Source: Siphonodentalium dalli
Lineage: Eukaryota > Mollusca > Scaphopoda > Gadilida > Siphonodentaliidae
Assembly: GCA_032622095.1 (NCBI GenBank)
Contig: CP136069.1
Coordinates: 16,837,273 to 16,901,272 of the forward strand
DNA: 64,000 bases
Direction: 5' to 3'
Below the pieces are notes generated by a model. The model had not been told where the DNA came from. It did not search any database and saw only the letters and a program-made list of their open reading frames with translations. The translations under genes and the position numbers were made by a program. Shown in pieces: positions 11,868-22,255 of this stretch (the stretch's first letter is position 1; every line of letters begins with the position of its first letter).

Positions 11868-12807
11868 GGGTCAGACGCACGTTTTGCCAAAATTTACTGG
11901 TATTTCAAAATGTATTTTCTCTAAATCTATCACGAATATCTTTGTGAAATTTTGTACAAGAGATTATTGTGGTACCATACATAAGAACCATTGGACATTT
12001 GGTTATTATAATCTCATTTACTTTACTTTTATGGCATGAAAAATCTTTAAAATTTCACTGTGTTCAGGTACCGAGAACTACTGTAAAACAGATTTTTTAC
12101 GAAAGTGCATTTCATATATACATGATATCATATCTGAAGATCATGAGAGGAGACTTAATTTTTCTTGATTCATGAAATTAAATGATTATTTTCATTCAGA
12201 AAGACAACTACCATAAATAATTTTTTATTATTGAGAATTTTCATGCCATGCTTGTTGGTCATTGCAAAATTGGGCTCAGTTGAGTTCTGGGTCAAGGGTT
12301 CATAACCAAGTTAAATCTGACCACCATAGCCTAATTTATGTTGATTGCTCCCTGCTTGAGTGGACAGCACCACATTTGAACATTTGTTTTCATTGGGCTG
12401 GCATATTTGTGACTGCTTTATTCTTCATTATAATACATGGGGTATGATGCTATAATATGCTATTAAAAAGCTAACTCAACATTATGATACAAATGAAGCC
12501 TCATCTCATGGAGTCAAGACAATAAGCTATTTGATGGTTGACATGTTGTTTGAAATTATAATTTTTTCTGGCAGTTCTCGGTACCTAAAGGGACAGAAAC
12601 GAAACCAATATTTTCAACCTCTCAAATGTATTAAATCCATTATTGTTATTGTCTCTTTATAATTGCTCTGATTCTATATATAATGAAAATTATCATATGT
12701 AAAATTCAAGATTTTTCACCAGATAGATCCAGAGAAATTCTTTGTTGAAAATCACTTTCCATTTCTGGCTGGATTTACTGTGATTTATGCAAATCATGCG
12801 TCTCCCC
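11868..12807. mobile_element. TTAA-flanked element nested in the BEL/Pao right LTR
   Basis: TTAA at 11864-11867 and 12808-12811 encloses 940 bp. The imperfect inverted ends are GGGTCAGACGCACGTTTTGC and, on the other strand, GGGGAGACGCATGATTTGC. The LTR sequence resumes directly after it ('actaacctctac'), which proves insertion. Inside, AGGTACCGAGAACT (12066-12079) and its complement (12573-12586) make a second inverted pair, perhaps an older nested element. No transposase frame. Confidence 0.8.
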
Positions 12808-12830
12808 TTAAACTAACCTCTACTGTTTTG

Positions 12831-13131
12831 AGTTTTCTCCCTTTGAAATTCAACAGTACCTGTATTTAATCCTGAGCTTTCAGGTCGACATCGTCAACAA
12901 TTCGAGATTCTAAATATTGAAACCATCAACCGTGTAAAGCGTGCATCATTGTGCAACATGCGAAATCGAAAGCATAATGCATTCAAATCTGGACATGCGG
13001 TCTCGTTGCAGGCGACTACCTGTTTGTTAAGTTTCTTGTCAAAGCGAGATTTTAACAATTGAAACTATCAACCGTGTAACTAGAAATCCACAAAATCACA
13101 ACACGATAATGCTGAGAAACCATTAGTTTAA
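12831..13131. other. Remnant of the ~55-bp array and unassigned intron
   Basis: Starts with a recognisable unit of the array seen at 8160-8749, then 'caggtcgacatcgtcaacaattcgagattct', which recurs near 14274-14302. Nothing coding seen. Confidence 0.5.
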
Positions 13132-13591
13132 AGGCTCACTTAATTTTCGAACCCCCAGATTACATTATATAAAATATATGCCATATTATGTACCATTTGA
13201 AAGAGGAGGCTCCAAAACAGTGTATTATCAACGTATCAGGTCAAATAAACTGTGGACATGTTGTTTTTGTTGAGTTGCCAACGCGTTTGGTCATCAAGAT
13301 TGAAGTAAAAATTAGTATTATTTTCAATGCAGGGGGATAACTCTATATATTAAAGATAGAGTTATTCCCGTTCCATTGAAAAAGTTTGAAATCTGTTGCA
13401 TTCTGGGAGCCACATGGGGGAAGTCTTCAGCAGTTTTATATTCCCCTGTGGGCATCTTCTGAGACACAGCTGTTTCAAATAGTGATGAATTATAGTATTT
13501 TAATCATATTTTATGGCATAGATTGTTATTAAAACCGTATATCAAGTCACTATAAAAAAAATAATCGGCGACTCGAAAATTAAGTGGGGCT
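13132..13591. mobile_element. TTAA-flanked MITE, copy B
   Basis: Same family as 8754-9232, end to end. TTAA lies at 13128-13131 and 13592-13595, and the length is 460 bp. The internal palindrome (gggataactcta/tagagttattccc) is conserved. Roughly 80-85 percent identical by eye. Confidence 0.85.
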
Positions 13592-13639
13592 TTAAACATA
13601 TTTTATAGTATCATGTATGTGGAATTGGGATTTGGGCAC

Positions 13640-13900
13640 GAGTTATAGCAACTTATATCTCCCCTCTCCCCATTCACTTACAACAAACAACAAGATGGTG
13701 ACAATGTTTAACTTGTTACGTGCGTTACCAGATTCAGTTGCTGGGTACCGATGGCTTAATTTGGATTTCTGCATTCGTACGTTTGAAGTTGAGGTAATTT
13801 TATAACTTTGAGTTAATACATAGCGGTGATCTTGATTATGATAATGCAGTGGAGGTAATTTGGTTTTATTTGGAAAGAGGTTTTCAGATACTATATATTT
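13640..13900. repeat. Direct repeat flanking a TSP1 exon, copy 1
   Basis: About 250 bp beginning 'tatatctcccctctccccattcacttacaacaaacaacaagatg' resemble 14300-14545 in the same orientation. The two copies lie on either side of the TSP1 exon at 13995-14165, so the exon sits in an old ~660-bp tandem duplication of which only one unit kept the exon. Confidence 0.7.
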
Positions 13901-13994
13901 TTGAACTTCTGCAGATATAATTAATTTTTCATTAATATTGCGGTTGTGTGTTGTATATAATGAAAATATTAAATTCATGCAATCTTTCACAGAC

Positions 13995-14165
13995 CTGGAC
14001 ATTCGTTCTCGCTGCAGGCGTCAGTCTGAATTTCACTCCCACCACAGGGTGCTCCCCCGTTGCTTGGTGGTGGATTTGTACAATGTCGTGTCTTTGTTTT
14101 TGATCCGCCTCCGCAAGTAGCAGAACATATTCCATATGCACTCCATCCTGTCCAACCACCGTCCA
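13995..14165 (-). CDS. Exon: thrombospondin type 1 repeat E
   Basis: On the minus strand the exon follows a TTTTTAAG acceptor (14166-14173) and ends at CCAG|GTCTGTG (13995/13994). It is 171 bp, phase 1 at both ends and open throughout. The peptide has the TSP1 pattern: GGWTGWSAYGICSATCGGG (Trp-x-x-Trp then Cys-x-x-x-Cys-Gly-x-Gly), KTKTRHC (basic strand and Cys), GGAPC and a terminal SENECPG. All six cysteines are present. TSP1 domains are secreted or extracellular adhesion modules that bind glycans and proteins. It is the last TSP1 exon before the lectin exon at 7212-7403. The next TSP1 exon upstream in the gene is 21444-21611. Domain identity is strong; use in a transcript is inferred. Confidence 0.9.
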
Positions 14166-14299
14166 CTTAAAAACAGAAGGAGATCATTGGAATTTCATGC
14201 TACACAGGAATATAGCACTCCCTTTAAACCTGGAATGTCACACAAGAGCCACCAGAGCCGATGGTGACAGTTCAGGTCGACATCGTCAATTCGAGATTC

Positions 14300-14545
14300 T
14301 ATATATATCGCCCCTATCCCCGTTCAGTTACAACAAACAACAACAAGATGATTACACGTTGTTATGTGCGTTACCATATCAAGTTTCTATGTAGGAATGC
14401 TATAATATGGATTATTGAATATGTAAATTTAAAGTTGAGTCAGTATTATAACTTTGAGGTAATATAATACTGGTGATCTTGATGATGATGCAGTGGAGGT
14501 ATTTCGGCCTAGTTTGAAAGCGGTTTTAGCTATATTGTTGAACTT
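14300..14545. repeat. Direct repeat flanking a TSP1 exon, copy 2
   Basis: Matches 13640-13900 ('cccctatccccgttcagttacaacaaacaac', 'gtgatcttgatgatgatgcagtggaggta'). No exon remnant follows it. Confidence 0.65.
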
Positions 14546-14693
14546 TATAACATATTATCTAGTTTCTGTCATTGCTGATGTTTGATGTACCTTTCAGGAT
14601 GCCATGTGTATATTCATTGATGTCTGTTGTCCGAAGCCTTTTGAAAAACATTATTATTAGTATAGTAATCAGGGAGCCTGCTGGGATCTTCTA

Positions 14694-15478
14694 CACTCTT
14701 ATTACTAATGTGTCGGTTTTCTACACACAATGTGTAGCTCTGCTACACAATCATTATTAATTTTTTATCTTAAACATATTTGTGTAGTATATGTGTAGTT
14801 TTATGTACGTACACAAATTGTGTAACAATTCTTACACATTAAATGGGTCAATTTCTACACATTTATACACACTACTGTGCATAAAATCAACACATATCCC
14901 TTATACATGTTGTGTAGATTCTTAAACATATAGATCGTAAACAAGAATGTAAGTTCAGTATTCCGAACTGTGGGTAAATTCTATTGTTGACATACGGAGA
15001 TTTATATGTTAAAACTTTCATGGAGTACAATGGTACGTAATATTTTGCTCTGTCATGTGTGAGTTTTCGTGAACAAACCAGGGTCGTATTAGTATTACCG
15101 TATTACAACAATCATATAAAGGGCTAAGGGCAGTATTCGCCATGAAAGTTTTAACAAATAAATCCTCATATATCATTAATACTATACCCACAAGTCGGAA
15201 TTCTGAACTTACATTCCTTGTCTACGATCGCTGTAGATTGTATTCCAAAACATATACTCAAACAATATGGCCGTCATGTAGCAGACTATGAAACTGAAGG
15301 CACCGCAATGCGCATGCGCTACATTCTTACACAATTGTGTGTAACAAAATATACACACTATGTGTAAAACGGCCCTTATTGGTCAATGTATTGTATGTAA
15401 AACTACACATTGCTATGTGTATAAACCGGGTTCACACATTTGATGTGTAATCGTTTCTACACATTAGTTATAAGAGTG
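14694..15478. mobile_element. Long fold-back (palindromic) MITE with TA target
   Basis: Both ends read CACTCTTATWACTAATGTGT and are flanked by TA (14692-14693, 15479-15480). The inverted similarity continues far inward: 'taagttcagtattccgaa' and 'gttaaaactttcatgg' at 14950-15025 are mirrored at 15130-15215. The whole 785 bp can therefore fold into one imperfect hairpin centred near 15086. The ends are dense in TGTGTA/TACACA. TA targets suit Tc1/mariner-type transposition; superfamily is inference. Confidence 0.75.
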
Positions 15479-15544
15479 TATTTTCACAATCGCGATAGCA
15501 GGGTAACTATTAAGGAACAGTCAGCTATGTCTTCAACAATATGT

Positions 15545-15900
15545 GCAAATAAAAGTAAATTTCGCGCGGGTTTTTGAGTGTACTTTAAAAAAACACATTC
15601 TGAAATGAAAACGCCAGGGAATTTCGTTTCAGAAATTGTTTATTATTGATCAGTGATGACTAGAGCACTACTAATATGAAAATCAGCTTTGTACTCGAAA
15701 GTGAAAATAAAAGTAATTTTTGGGGTTTCCTGGTAACTTCCAAAACACCCCTTCTGAAATGAAAACGCCAGGAAATTTCGTTTCAGAAATTGTGTATTGT
15801 TGATCTGTAATTGCTGGAGCACTATTAGTATAAAAATCAGCTTTGTACTCAACACTGCAAATGGAAGTAATTTTGGGGGTTTTGTGGGGTCTCTGGTCCC
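15545..15900. repeat. Two ~178-bp tandem units
   Basis: 'ttctgaaatgaaaacgccagg' through 'atcagctttgtactc' occurs twice, starting near 15598 and 15750. No coding content. Confidence 0.8.
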
Positions 15901-15997
15901 TATACGCCAGGAATGCGGAACTTAAAATTGCCCCAAATTTTTAGCCTTCAAAACGTTTGGGGTGGGGCTACAGTACTCCCAGTCCCCTGACCCGTAC

Positions 15998-16667
15998 GTA
16001 TATAATCGACATATTTTGACACTACCACGGCGAATGCGGTCCATTCATGGACATATTTTGACTCTCCCGCGGCAAATGCTGTCCACTCATCGACATATTT
16101 TGACACTCGCGCGGCGAATGCGGCCCATTCAAAGACATATTGTAACCCTCCCGCGGCGTGTTGATTCTCCCGATGCTAATGCAGTCCATTCGTCGACATG
16201 TCTTGACCCTCCCGCGGCGGATGCGGTCCATTCATCGACACGTTTTGACCTTCCCGCGACGAATTGTCAATTCATCGACATATTTTGACCCTCCAGTTGC
16301 GAAAACGGTCCATTCATCGACATATTTTGACCATCCCGGCCATTCATTGATATATTTCGACCTTCCGTGGGAAATACTGTCCATTCGTGGACATATTTGA
16401 ACCCTCCCGCGGCGAATGCGGTCCATTCATCGACACATTTTGACCCTCCCGCGGCAAAATAATGCTGTCCATTCATCGACATATTTTGACCCTCCCGCGG
16501 TGAATGCAGTTCATTTATTAGACATATGTTGACCCTCCCGCGGCAACGCTGTCCATTGATCGACATATTTTGACCCTCCCGCGGCAACGCTGTCCATTGA
16601 TCGACATATTTTGACCCTCCCGCGGCAACGCTGTCCATTGATCGACATATTTTGACCCTCCCCAATA
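15998..16667. repeat. ~41-45-bp GC-rich minisatellite
   Basis: About 16 copies of 'gtccattcatcgacatattttgaccctcccgcggc...'. The last three are identical 41-bp units. The long frames on both strands are by-products of the repeat. Confidence 0.95.
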
Positions 16668-16725
16668 ATACACTGAAAAACTGAAGATTGGGTATATTAT
16701 TTATATAAATTAACAATAAATAGAG

Positions 16726-16876
16726 AATACCTACGGGTTTTGGTTTAATACCAGGATTATCTCTTGAATGGGTACAAAATTTCCACGAGCGGCTGCAAGC
16801 CACGAGTGGATATTCTGTATTTCCTTGTACCCACGAATGAGATAATCCGGGTATTCAACCAAAACCCGTAGGTGTT
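16726..16876. repeat. 150-bp imperfect palindrome
   Basis: Arms of about 70 bp meet near 16800: 'acctacgggttttggtt' at the left end, its complement at 16858-16873, and 'ggctgcaagcc' at the centre. Probably a fold-back element end or a small MITE. Confidence 0.8.
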
Positions 16877-17268
16877 CTTTTTATTATATGCGCTATAAAC
16901 CGCACCAAAACTGCTAGTTTTGTCCTACAGTTCACTTCAAATTGTTAGAAAGCTTCGACATTTGCATTTTGTTTACATTCCATCAATTGATTTGCTCACC
17001 ACTGAATGACAAATATCGAGCATAGCCGCCATAAGAAATAGTCCCCATTGTTTAATTCTGAAACGATGCGAGAAAATTAATGTATACATAATTTAGTGAT
17101 AAGAATATATTAAAATAAATGAGTTAACATTATAACAATTAAATAACAGTTTATGAACCGTGAAAATCAATAATTAAAACTATAGTCCGGCTGTTATTGA
17201 TACGCTTTGAAACTTAATGTGATTCGCCGCTATAAACCGGAAGTAATCTCCGAAAAAATAATACTAAT

Positions 17269-17541
17269 GTGTTATCCATCGAGTCGGTCAGTGTTATCCA
17301 TCGAGTCGGTCCAGGCGATGGATATAACGCTCTACGCCACGGCAATTTCCCACTATTTAATAGGGAAGCATATAATAAAGTGGTTTATTACGCCACCTGT
17401 GGTGTTTCTAGCTTCTGTGAGTTTGATATTGTGTGGTGTACAGGGCGAATGTATTCTTGGAGATTTTGTGTACCTTACTCAATCGTACCGATAGAATCAC
17501 GTAGATGCCGAAATTGTAACGTTAACGCCACCGGTGTATAA
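17269..17541 (+). other. Cys-rich open frame of unknown status
   Basis: A 90-codon frame ends in a Cys-rich stretch (YATCGVSS, CEFDIVWC, WRFCVPY, RRCRNCN). I recognise no family. Its 3' part overlaps the ~234-bp tandem repeat at 17440-17905, which argues against a real exon. Reported only because the cysteine density is unusual for chance. Confidence 0.15.
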
Positions 17542-17905
17542 TATGTTTATGAAAATATGATAAATCGTATCGATAGAGTCAGGACAGGCTGAAATTGTAA
17601 ACTTAAAGTCACCGGTGTAATAATATGTTGTTGAAAATATAAATAATTTGATAGACTGAAAATAATATATAACCCATTGGGAGCCCCTGATGTATTCTTG
17701 TTTGCACCTTACTCAATCGTACCGATAGAATCACGTAGATGCTTAAATTGTAAAGTTAACGCCACCGGTGTATAATACGTTTTTGAAAATGTGTTAAATC
17801 GTATCGATAGAGTCAGGACAGGCTGAAATTGTAAACTTAAAGTCACTTGTTGTTGAAAATATAAATAATCTGATAGACTGAAAATAATGTGTAACCCATT
17901 GAGAA
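17440..17905. repeat. Two ~234-bp tandem units
   Basis: 'accttactcaatcgtaccgatagaatcacgtagatg' occurs at 17472 and 17706, and the following ~190 bp are repeated with a short deletion in the second unit. Confidence 0.85.
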
Positions 17906-19440
17906 CCTCTGGTTTAGTGAAGTGCATTGTGGGAAGTTTAATTGTGATTCTCCTACATCTTTATTTTCTGGAATTATCACCAAGATTTCTCCACTCTATT
18001 CTGTTAAAATGTACCCTGATCGGTCATATTCTTTTGATAATTCTATCTAAATACATCTTAGCTACTATTCGGATCTGCTGTCCCGGTCGAAGAAGGTTTA
18101 GTTTGACCAAAACGGCTATTGACAAAAGTTTGTTTACAAAAATTGAGCATACTCAATGACCCGTAGGCCGTACACGCTGTAAATTTGTTATCGAAAACAA
18201 ATTCAATTTCTTCCATCTAAAACATAATTACGCGCTGAACTCTGTCATTTTAAGAATATAGTAGTATTATACACATACACACCAAGTTTCAGCTCAAAAG
18301 TTTGAAAAATGACAATTTTATAGACATAAATCGATTTTAATGGCAAATTATCCCATGTTAAATTTTATCATCGAAAAAAAAAAATCATTTCTTCGATCTA
18401 GGAAATAATTACGTGCTGTACCCTGTCATATTTGACCGGTTCTACCTGATAATTGTGTGACAGTACAGTCGCGTTACTTTATACGTCAACATTGGTCATT
18501 ATCACTCGACAAATTTATTTCGGTCTATCGTATCAACCCCTATTTCCCCCGCGTAGCCTGACTAAGTGTCTTTATCGCTCCACTAATTTGTATCGTTTCA
18601 TCGGTATGAATTCCATATCCAATTATCCACATATAACCAACCCAACCTCTAATCCCGGTCCAATTTATTTATTTCTTTCATCGGTATATAGTCATGTTAC
18701 GTAATATTTTATCTCGTGATACTTGTACTTATATGTCTATTGTATTACTATAGTATGCCGTATATGTATATCAATTGCTATTCCTTTCTATATAATCCTG
18801 GTGCCAACTATAGAGATAATTTCAGACCCCCCCCCCCCCAATTTTATATAATTGCTGCTTTAGTACAGTCGATCACGATGCATTACATGGCAACATCGAT
18901 CCACTAATTTATGTCAGTTCGTCAACTTCATCGGTACAAACCCCTTTTTTCTCCGAGTCCATATAACCAACCCAACATCTTATAGAACTCCATAAATGAC
19001 TATTCTGGCACTATATAGAGATGACTAAGATTCTGACACCTGCCTATTTTATAGCCTTGTTGCAACAGTAGAGTTGATATGCATAATATCATTAATATGT
19101 CAACATTGGTCGTTATTGCTCTACAAATTTATATCGGTTCAACCCTTAGTTCCCTGTATCGCCCACCCCTCCCTCAATTTATTTTTTCATTTGTATTATA
19201 GTCTCGTCACATACACATTTTATCTTTTGTAACTTTTGCTTCAACGCGTCGAGATCCGCTGCAGACAATACAAAACTGACAACATTTTGAAATGTAAGCA
19301 GGCTTCAAACTCATCTTATCCAAGAAAAACTATGGTTACATAAAACATTTGTGTATAAGGTGTACGCGAATTTGTTGCGTTAAAAACCAAAGGTCCCAAG
19401 TCAAGGTCCAAATCCCCAACACACTGATGTGAGGTTTAAC
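17906..19440. other. Intron sequence with old diverged duplications
   Basis: No exon seen. A ~190-bp pair ('caatttcttccatctaaaacataattacgcgctg' against 'catttcttcgatctaggaaataattacgtgctg') spans 18180-18430. Three diverged copies of 'gtcaacattggtcattatcactcgacaaattta...caacccct' lie at about 18485, 18885 and 19105. A C10 run is at 18828. Confidence 0.5.
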
Positions 19441-19452
19441 TCCATCTACATA

Positions 19453-19927
19453 CAGTAATGTCCAAAGTAATTCATCACTTAACCACAGCAAAATTGTGTG
19501 TATTTTTTCATGATTCCAAATCCTGAAAAATTACCTATAATTATGCTGTGGTTAAAGGGTCAATTACTTTGGGCATTACTGTAACCAATATAAGGATTTG
19601 AGGTTTAATGATAACTCAATCATCATACAGTAATGTTCAAAGCAATTGACCACTTAAGCACAGCAGAATAATGGGTAATTTGAGGATTGTAAATGCTGAA
19701 AAAATACATAATTCTGCTGTGGTTAAGTGGTCAATTACTTTGGGCATTACTGTAACCAATATAAGGATTTGAGGTTTAATGATAACTCAATCCTCATACA
19801 GTAATGTCCAAAGTAATTGACCACTTGACCACAGCAAAATTATTGGTAAATTTTCAGGATTTCAAATCCTGAAAAATTACCAATAATTCTGATGTGTTTA
19901 AGTGGTCAATTACTTTGGGTATTACTG
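19453..19927. mobile_element. Three tandem palindromic MITEs with TA flanks
   Basis: Copies at 19453-19581, 19628-19752 and 19799-19927 each begin CAGTAATGTYCAAAGYAATT and end in the complement. Each is flanked by TA and folds into a ~125-129-bp hairpin. Spacers of about 46 bp ('accaatataaggatttgaggtttaatgataactc') are repeated too, so the array grew by tandem duplication of MITE plus flank. Ends and TA target fit Tc1/mariner-type MITEs. Confidence 0.85.
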
Positions 19928-19987
19928 TAACCAATACAAGGATGTGAGGTTTAATGAGAACTCCATCCATATAACTAATAATTATGT

Positions 19988-20326
19988 GTGAAAATTAAAA
20001 CAAAACAAAATAAATTCTATGATGGCGTCCAATATGGACTGCCTAATTCTGCTCCAAAACATGTATATTCAATATATGGATGTTTATTGGGGGAAACCGA
20101 TTATTTCAATGATATTTTCATTAACTGGAATCAAAACCCGACTTACGGGAGCGTGCGACTGTATCTTAAGCATATGTGCCTATTTAATGAGCCAACAATT
20201 GGAATCCCAACAGAGAAGATTGGCGTGGGTCCCTTGCGCGATCTGTCCATCGAAAACTATTTAGACATCTCAAGACACGTAAGACCCAATAAGTTAATAT
20301 ACAGAATAGATACATCTATTGCCTGA
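19988..20326 (+). CDS. Unrecognised 112-codon open frame
   Basis: Open from ATG 19988 to TGA at 20324. Composition is protein-like (mixed hydrophobic, Tyr, Asn, Pro), with no repeat structure and no motif I recognise. There is no clear TATA, acceptor or polyadenylation context. It lies in a large intron of the minus-strand gene. It may be a chance frame or part of an unknown element. Confidence 0.2.
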   Translation: MKIKTKQNKFYDGVQYGLPNSAPKHVYSIYGCLLGETDYFNDIFINWNQNPTYGSVRLYLKHMCLFNEPTIGIPTEKIGVGPLRDLSIENYLDISRHVRPNKLIYRIDTSIA

Positions 20327-20344
20327 GTGACTAATATTTATATT

Positions 20345-20600
20345 TGTTACAATGAGGTCAAATAGTTGCGAAGCCAGCACCACAATTCATTCCCTCCATA
20401 GTAAATCTTAAAACAACTTCTAAAGAATTAATAATTCACCTTATATTTGGTATGAATCGTCCTTGGTTAACTGGAGTTCAGATTTGTTAACATCACGTCA
20501 CCAAGGTAATTACTTGCGAAGCCACAGCCACAACTATTTCCCTCCATAGTAATTCTCAAAACAACTTCTTAAGAACAATTGACCAGGTCAGTCGCGCAAT
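20345..20600. repeat. Diverged direct repeat pair
   Basis: 'gcgaagccagcaccacaattcattccctccatagtaaatcttaaaacaacttct' at about 20368 and a similar phrase at about 20516. No coding content. 20601-21443 shows only AT-rich intron DNA. Confidence 0.65.
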
Positions 20601-21443
20601 TATTGGAAGAGCCACGGTCAATCATTTTTTTTTAAACCAAATGTGACATTTAAATTATTGCTTTATTTAACCAAAACAAAAATGAGAAAATTAACTTTTA
20701 CTACTTGCTAAATTTTATCTTTTAATTATTTCATTTAAATTTTAGTATTTACAGTATACTATGTCCAAGTCTTTATAATCTGTTGAGTGACCCCACAGTC
20801 GTTTACTTTGTTAGTAATAATTTGAAGGATTACTTGTTTAAACGCAATTGTTATCAAAATATTTTATGTATTTTTTATAATTTCTATTTATATGTAATAC
20901 CATAATCTTGGTGGCGTTACCATTTCTGACTATGGTTTTCTTGTTCCTTATGTTGCAGAGCAAAATATCTTACATATGGCCTTGGTTGTGAGTGCTTGCA
21001 TGCTGCGCTCCGAACGTTTCATCGACATAATTATGGTCCCAAAAGGTTGAATGTAAACATCTAAATAAAACAAAGTTAATTGATATAAGCATTGCCGGAC
21101 AAGTGTGTTCGATTCATAGCTATAACACTGGAAACTATATAAAACTTTGGTAGATAATTAGTGTATCTCTGATTGAGGGAGTGAGAAGCACGTTGTTCGC
21201 TGCTCTGTTGTAACGACCCTGTTTACAATCTTCCTCGTTATCCGAGTTTCAAATTATGTGTCAATCTTCAATTTCACATACCGATTTGTTGGAATAATAA
21301 CTTGAATTTTGAGATGTGATATTCTCATATTTAATTAATATTGCAATGTTATACTATACGGAATAGAGCTGTTTATTTCATACATATTATTAATGCAGAA
21401 ATCAAATTAGCTACTCGGGGAAGTTAGGACTATTATCTCATAC

Positions 21444-21611
21444 CTGCACAGTCGATTTCTTCACATAACACCGTTTCCTCGTCGGCACCGCTGCATGTCT
21501 TTCCTCCAGATCCTTCTGTGGGACTTTTACATTTCCTGGTCAGTATTGTAGACCCTGTACCACACGAGACACTGCATGGTCCCACCTTCCACGGTGACCA
21601 CTTTCCGGTAT
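21444..21611 (-). CDS. Exon: thrombospondin type 1 repeat D
   Basis: The minus-strand acceptor is TTCTGACAG (21612-21620) and the donor is GTGCAG|GTATGAG (21444/21443). The exon is 168 bp, phase 1-1 and open. The peptide reads TGKWSPWKVGPCSVSCGTG, then ILTRKCKSP, GGKTCSG and EEIDCAG. This gives one WxxW pair, the Cys-Ser-x-Ser-Cys-Gly core, a basic Arg-Lys layer and all six cysteines. It is less similar to repeats B and C than they are to each other, so it split off earlier. Neighbours in the gene are repeat C (34257-34424), about 12.6 kb upstream, and repeat E (13995-14165). Confidence 0.9.
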
Positions 21612-21656
21612 CTGTCAGAACGACAAACGTAATGTTATTTGAGTTATATAGGTCAA

Positions 21657-22255
21657 ATTATTTTAGCGTCGATTTCCACAAAATTGATACACATTCTTCT
21701 CCATGATACGAGTAATCCGATCGTGTCAGTTAAAGACACCATGTTGTCGTTTGGGTGAAATATGCGGCGGGGGGGGGGCGGGGCACTAACTTTGTTAAGA
21801 ATTTGTTTAGTTGCTGATTATCACCAAACTTACCGCCATGACATTCGGAGTCTAATGCTGTACGTGGCTTAAAGATGTGGTGCCATTCGAGTCGGGGTGC
21901 ATTGCAGGGGAGAGGGGCACCAAAACTGGTAAATATATTTATAATACACGTTCTTCTCCAAGATACGAGGATTCTAATCGTGTGATTTAAAGATACCAAA
22001 TTAGTGTCGTTTGCGTGATGACAGATTGGAGAGATTTGATGAGAATTTGTTTAGTCGCTGATTAGCATCAAACTTATACATAATCATCTCCATGATGTCA
22101 GGACTGTAATGGTGTGGTTTACATATTTCAAAAGAGTCAGGGGTGCATGGATGGGGCGAGGACACCAGCATTGATAAAAACAAATAGTTTTTGCGCAAAT
22201 TGCCACCAAATTGATGCTTAACTTATCCGTGACACGAAGACTCTAATCTAGACCA
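21657..22255. repeat. ~125-bp tandem repeat, about five diverged units
   Basis: Each unit carries 'ttcttctccatgatacgag.attctaatcgtgt' and 'ggggcaccaaaactggtaaa'-type phrases. Same family as 4990-5470. Confidence 0.8.

Larger units (their letters stand above)
9322..12830 (+). mobile_element. Defective BEL/Pao LTR retrotransposon (whole element)
   Basis: Two LTR-like segments bracket gag and protease fragments. The left is 9322-about 9460; the right is 11720-11867 plus 12808-about 12830. They share 'gggaactNttgtcg', 'ggcgttgttgtggaaaaccac' and 'cctgaataacaaaacgatcgatcgat', the left copy lacking about 15 bp near its start. The element sits in the ~55-bp array; 'gagttat' and 'gagtttt' at the borders may be the target duplication. 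Reverse transcriptase, RNase H and integrase are absent, so it is an internally deleted copy. The right LTR is split by the MITE at 11868-12807. Exact LTR borders are uncertain. Confidence 0.8.

Noticed and set aside
13932-14159. Minus-strand 75-codon frame starting MVGQDGVHMEY
   Set aside because: It is an out-of-frame reading of TSP1 exon E running into the intron.
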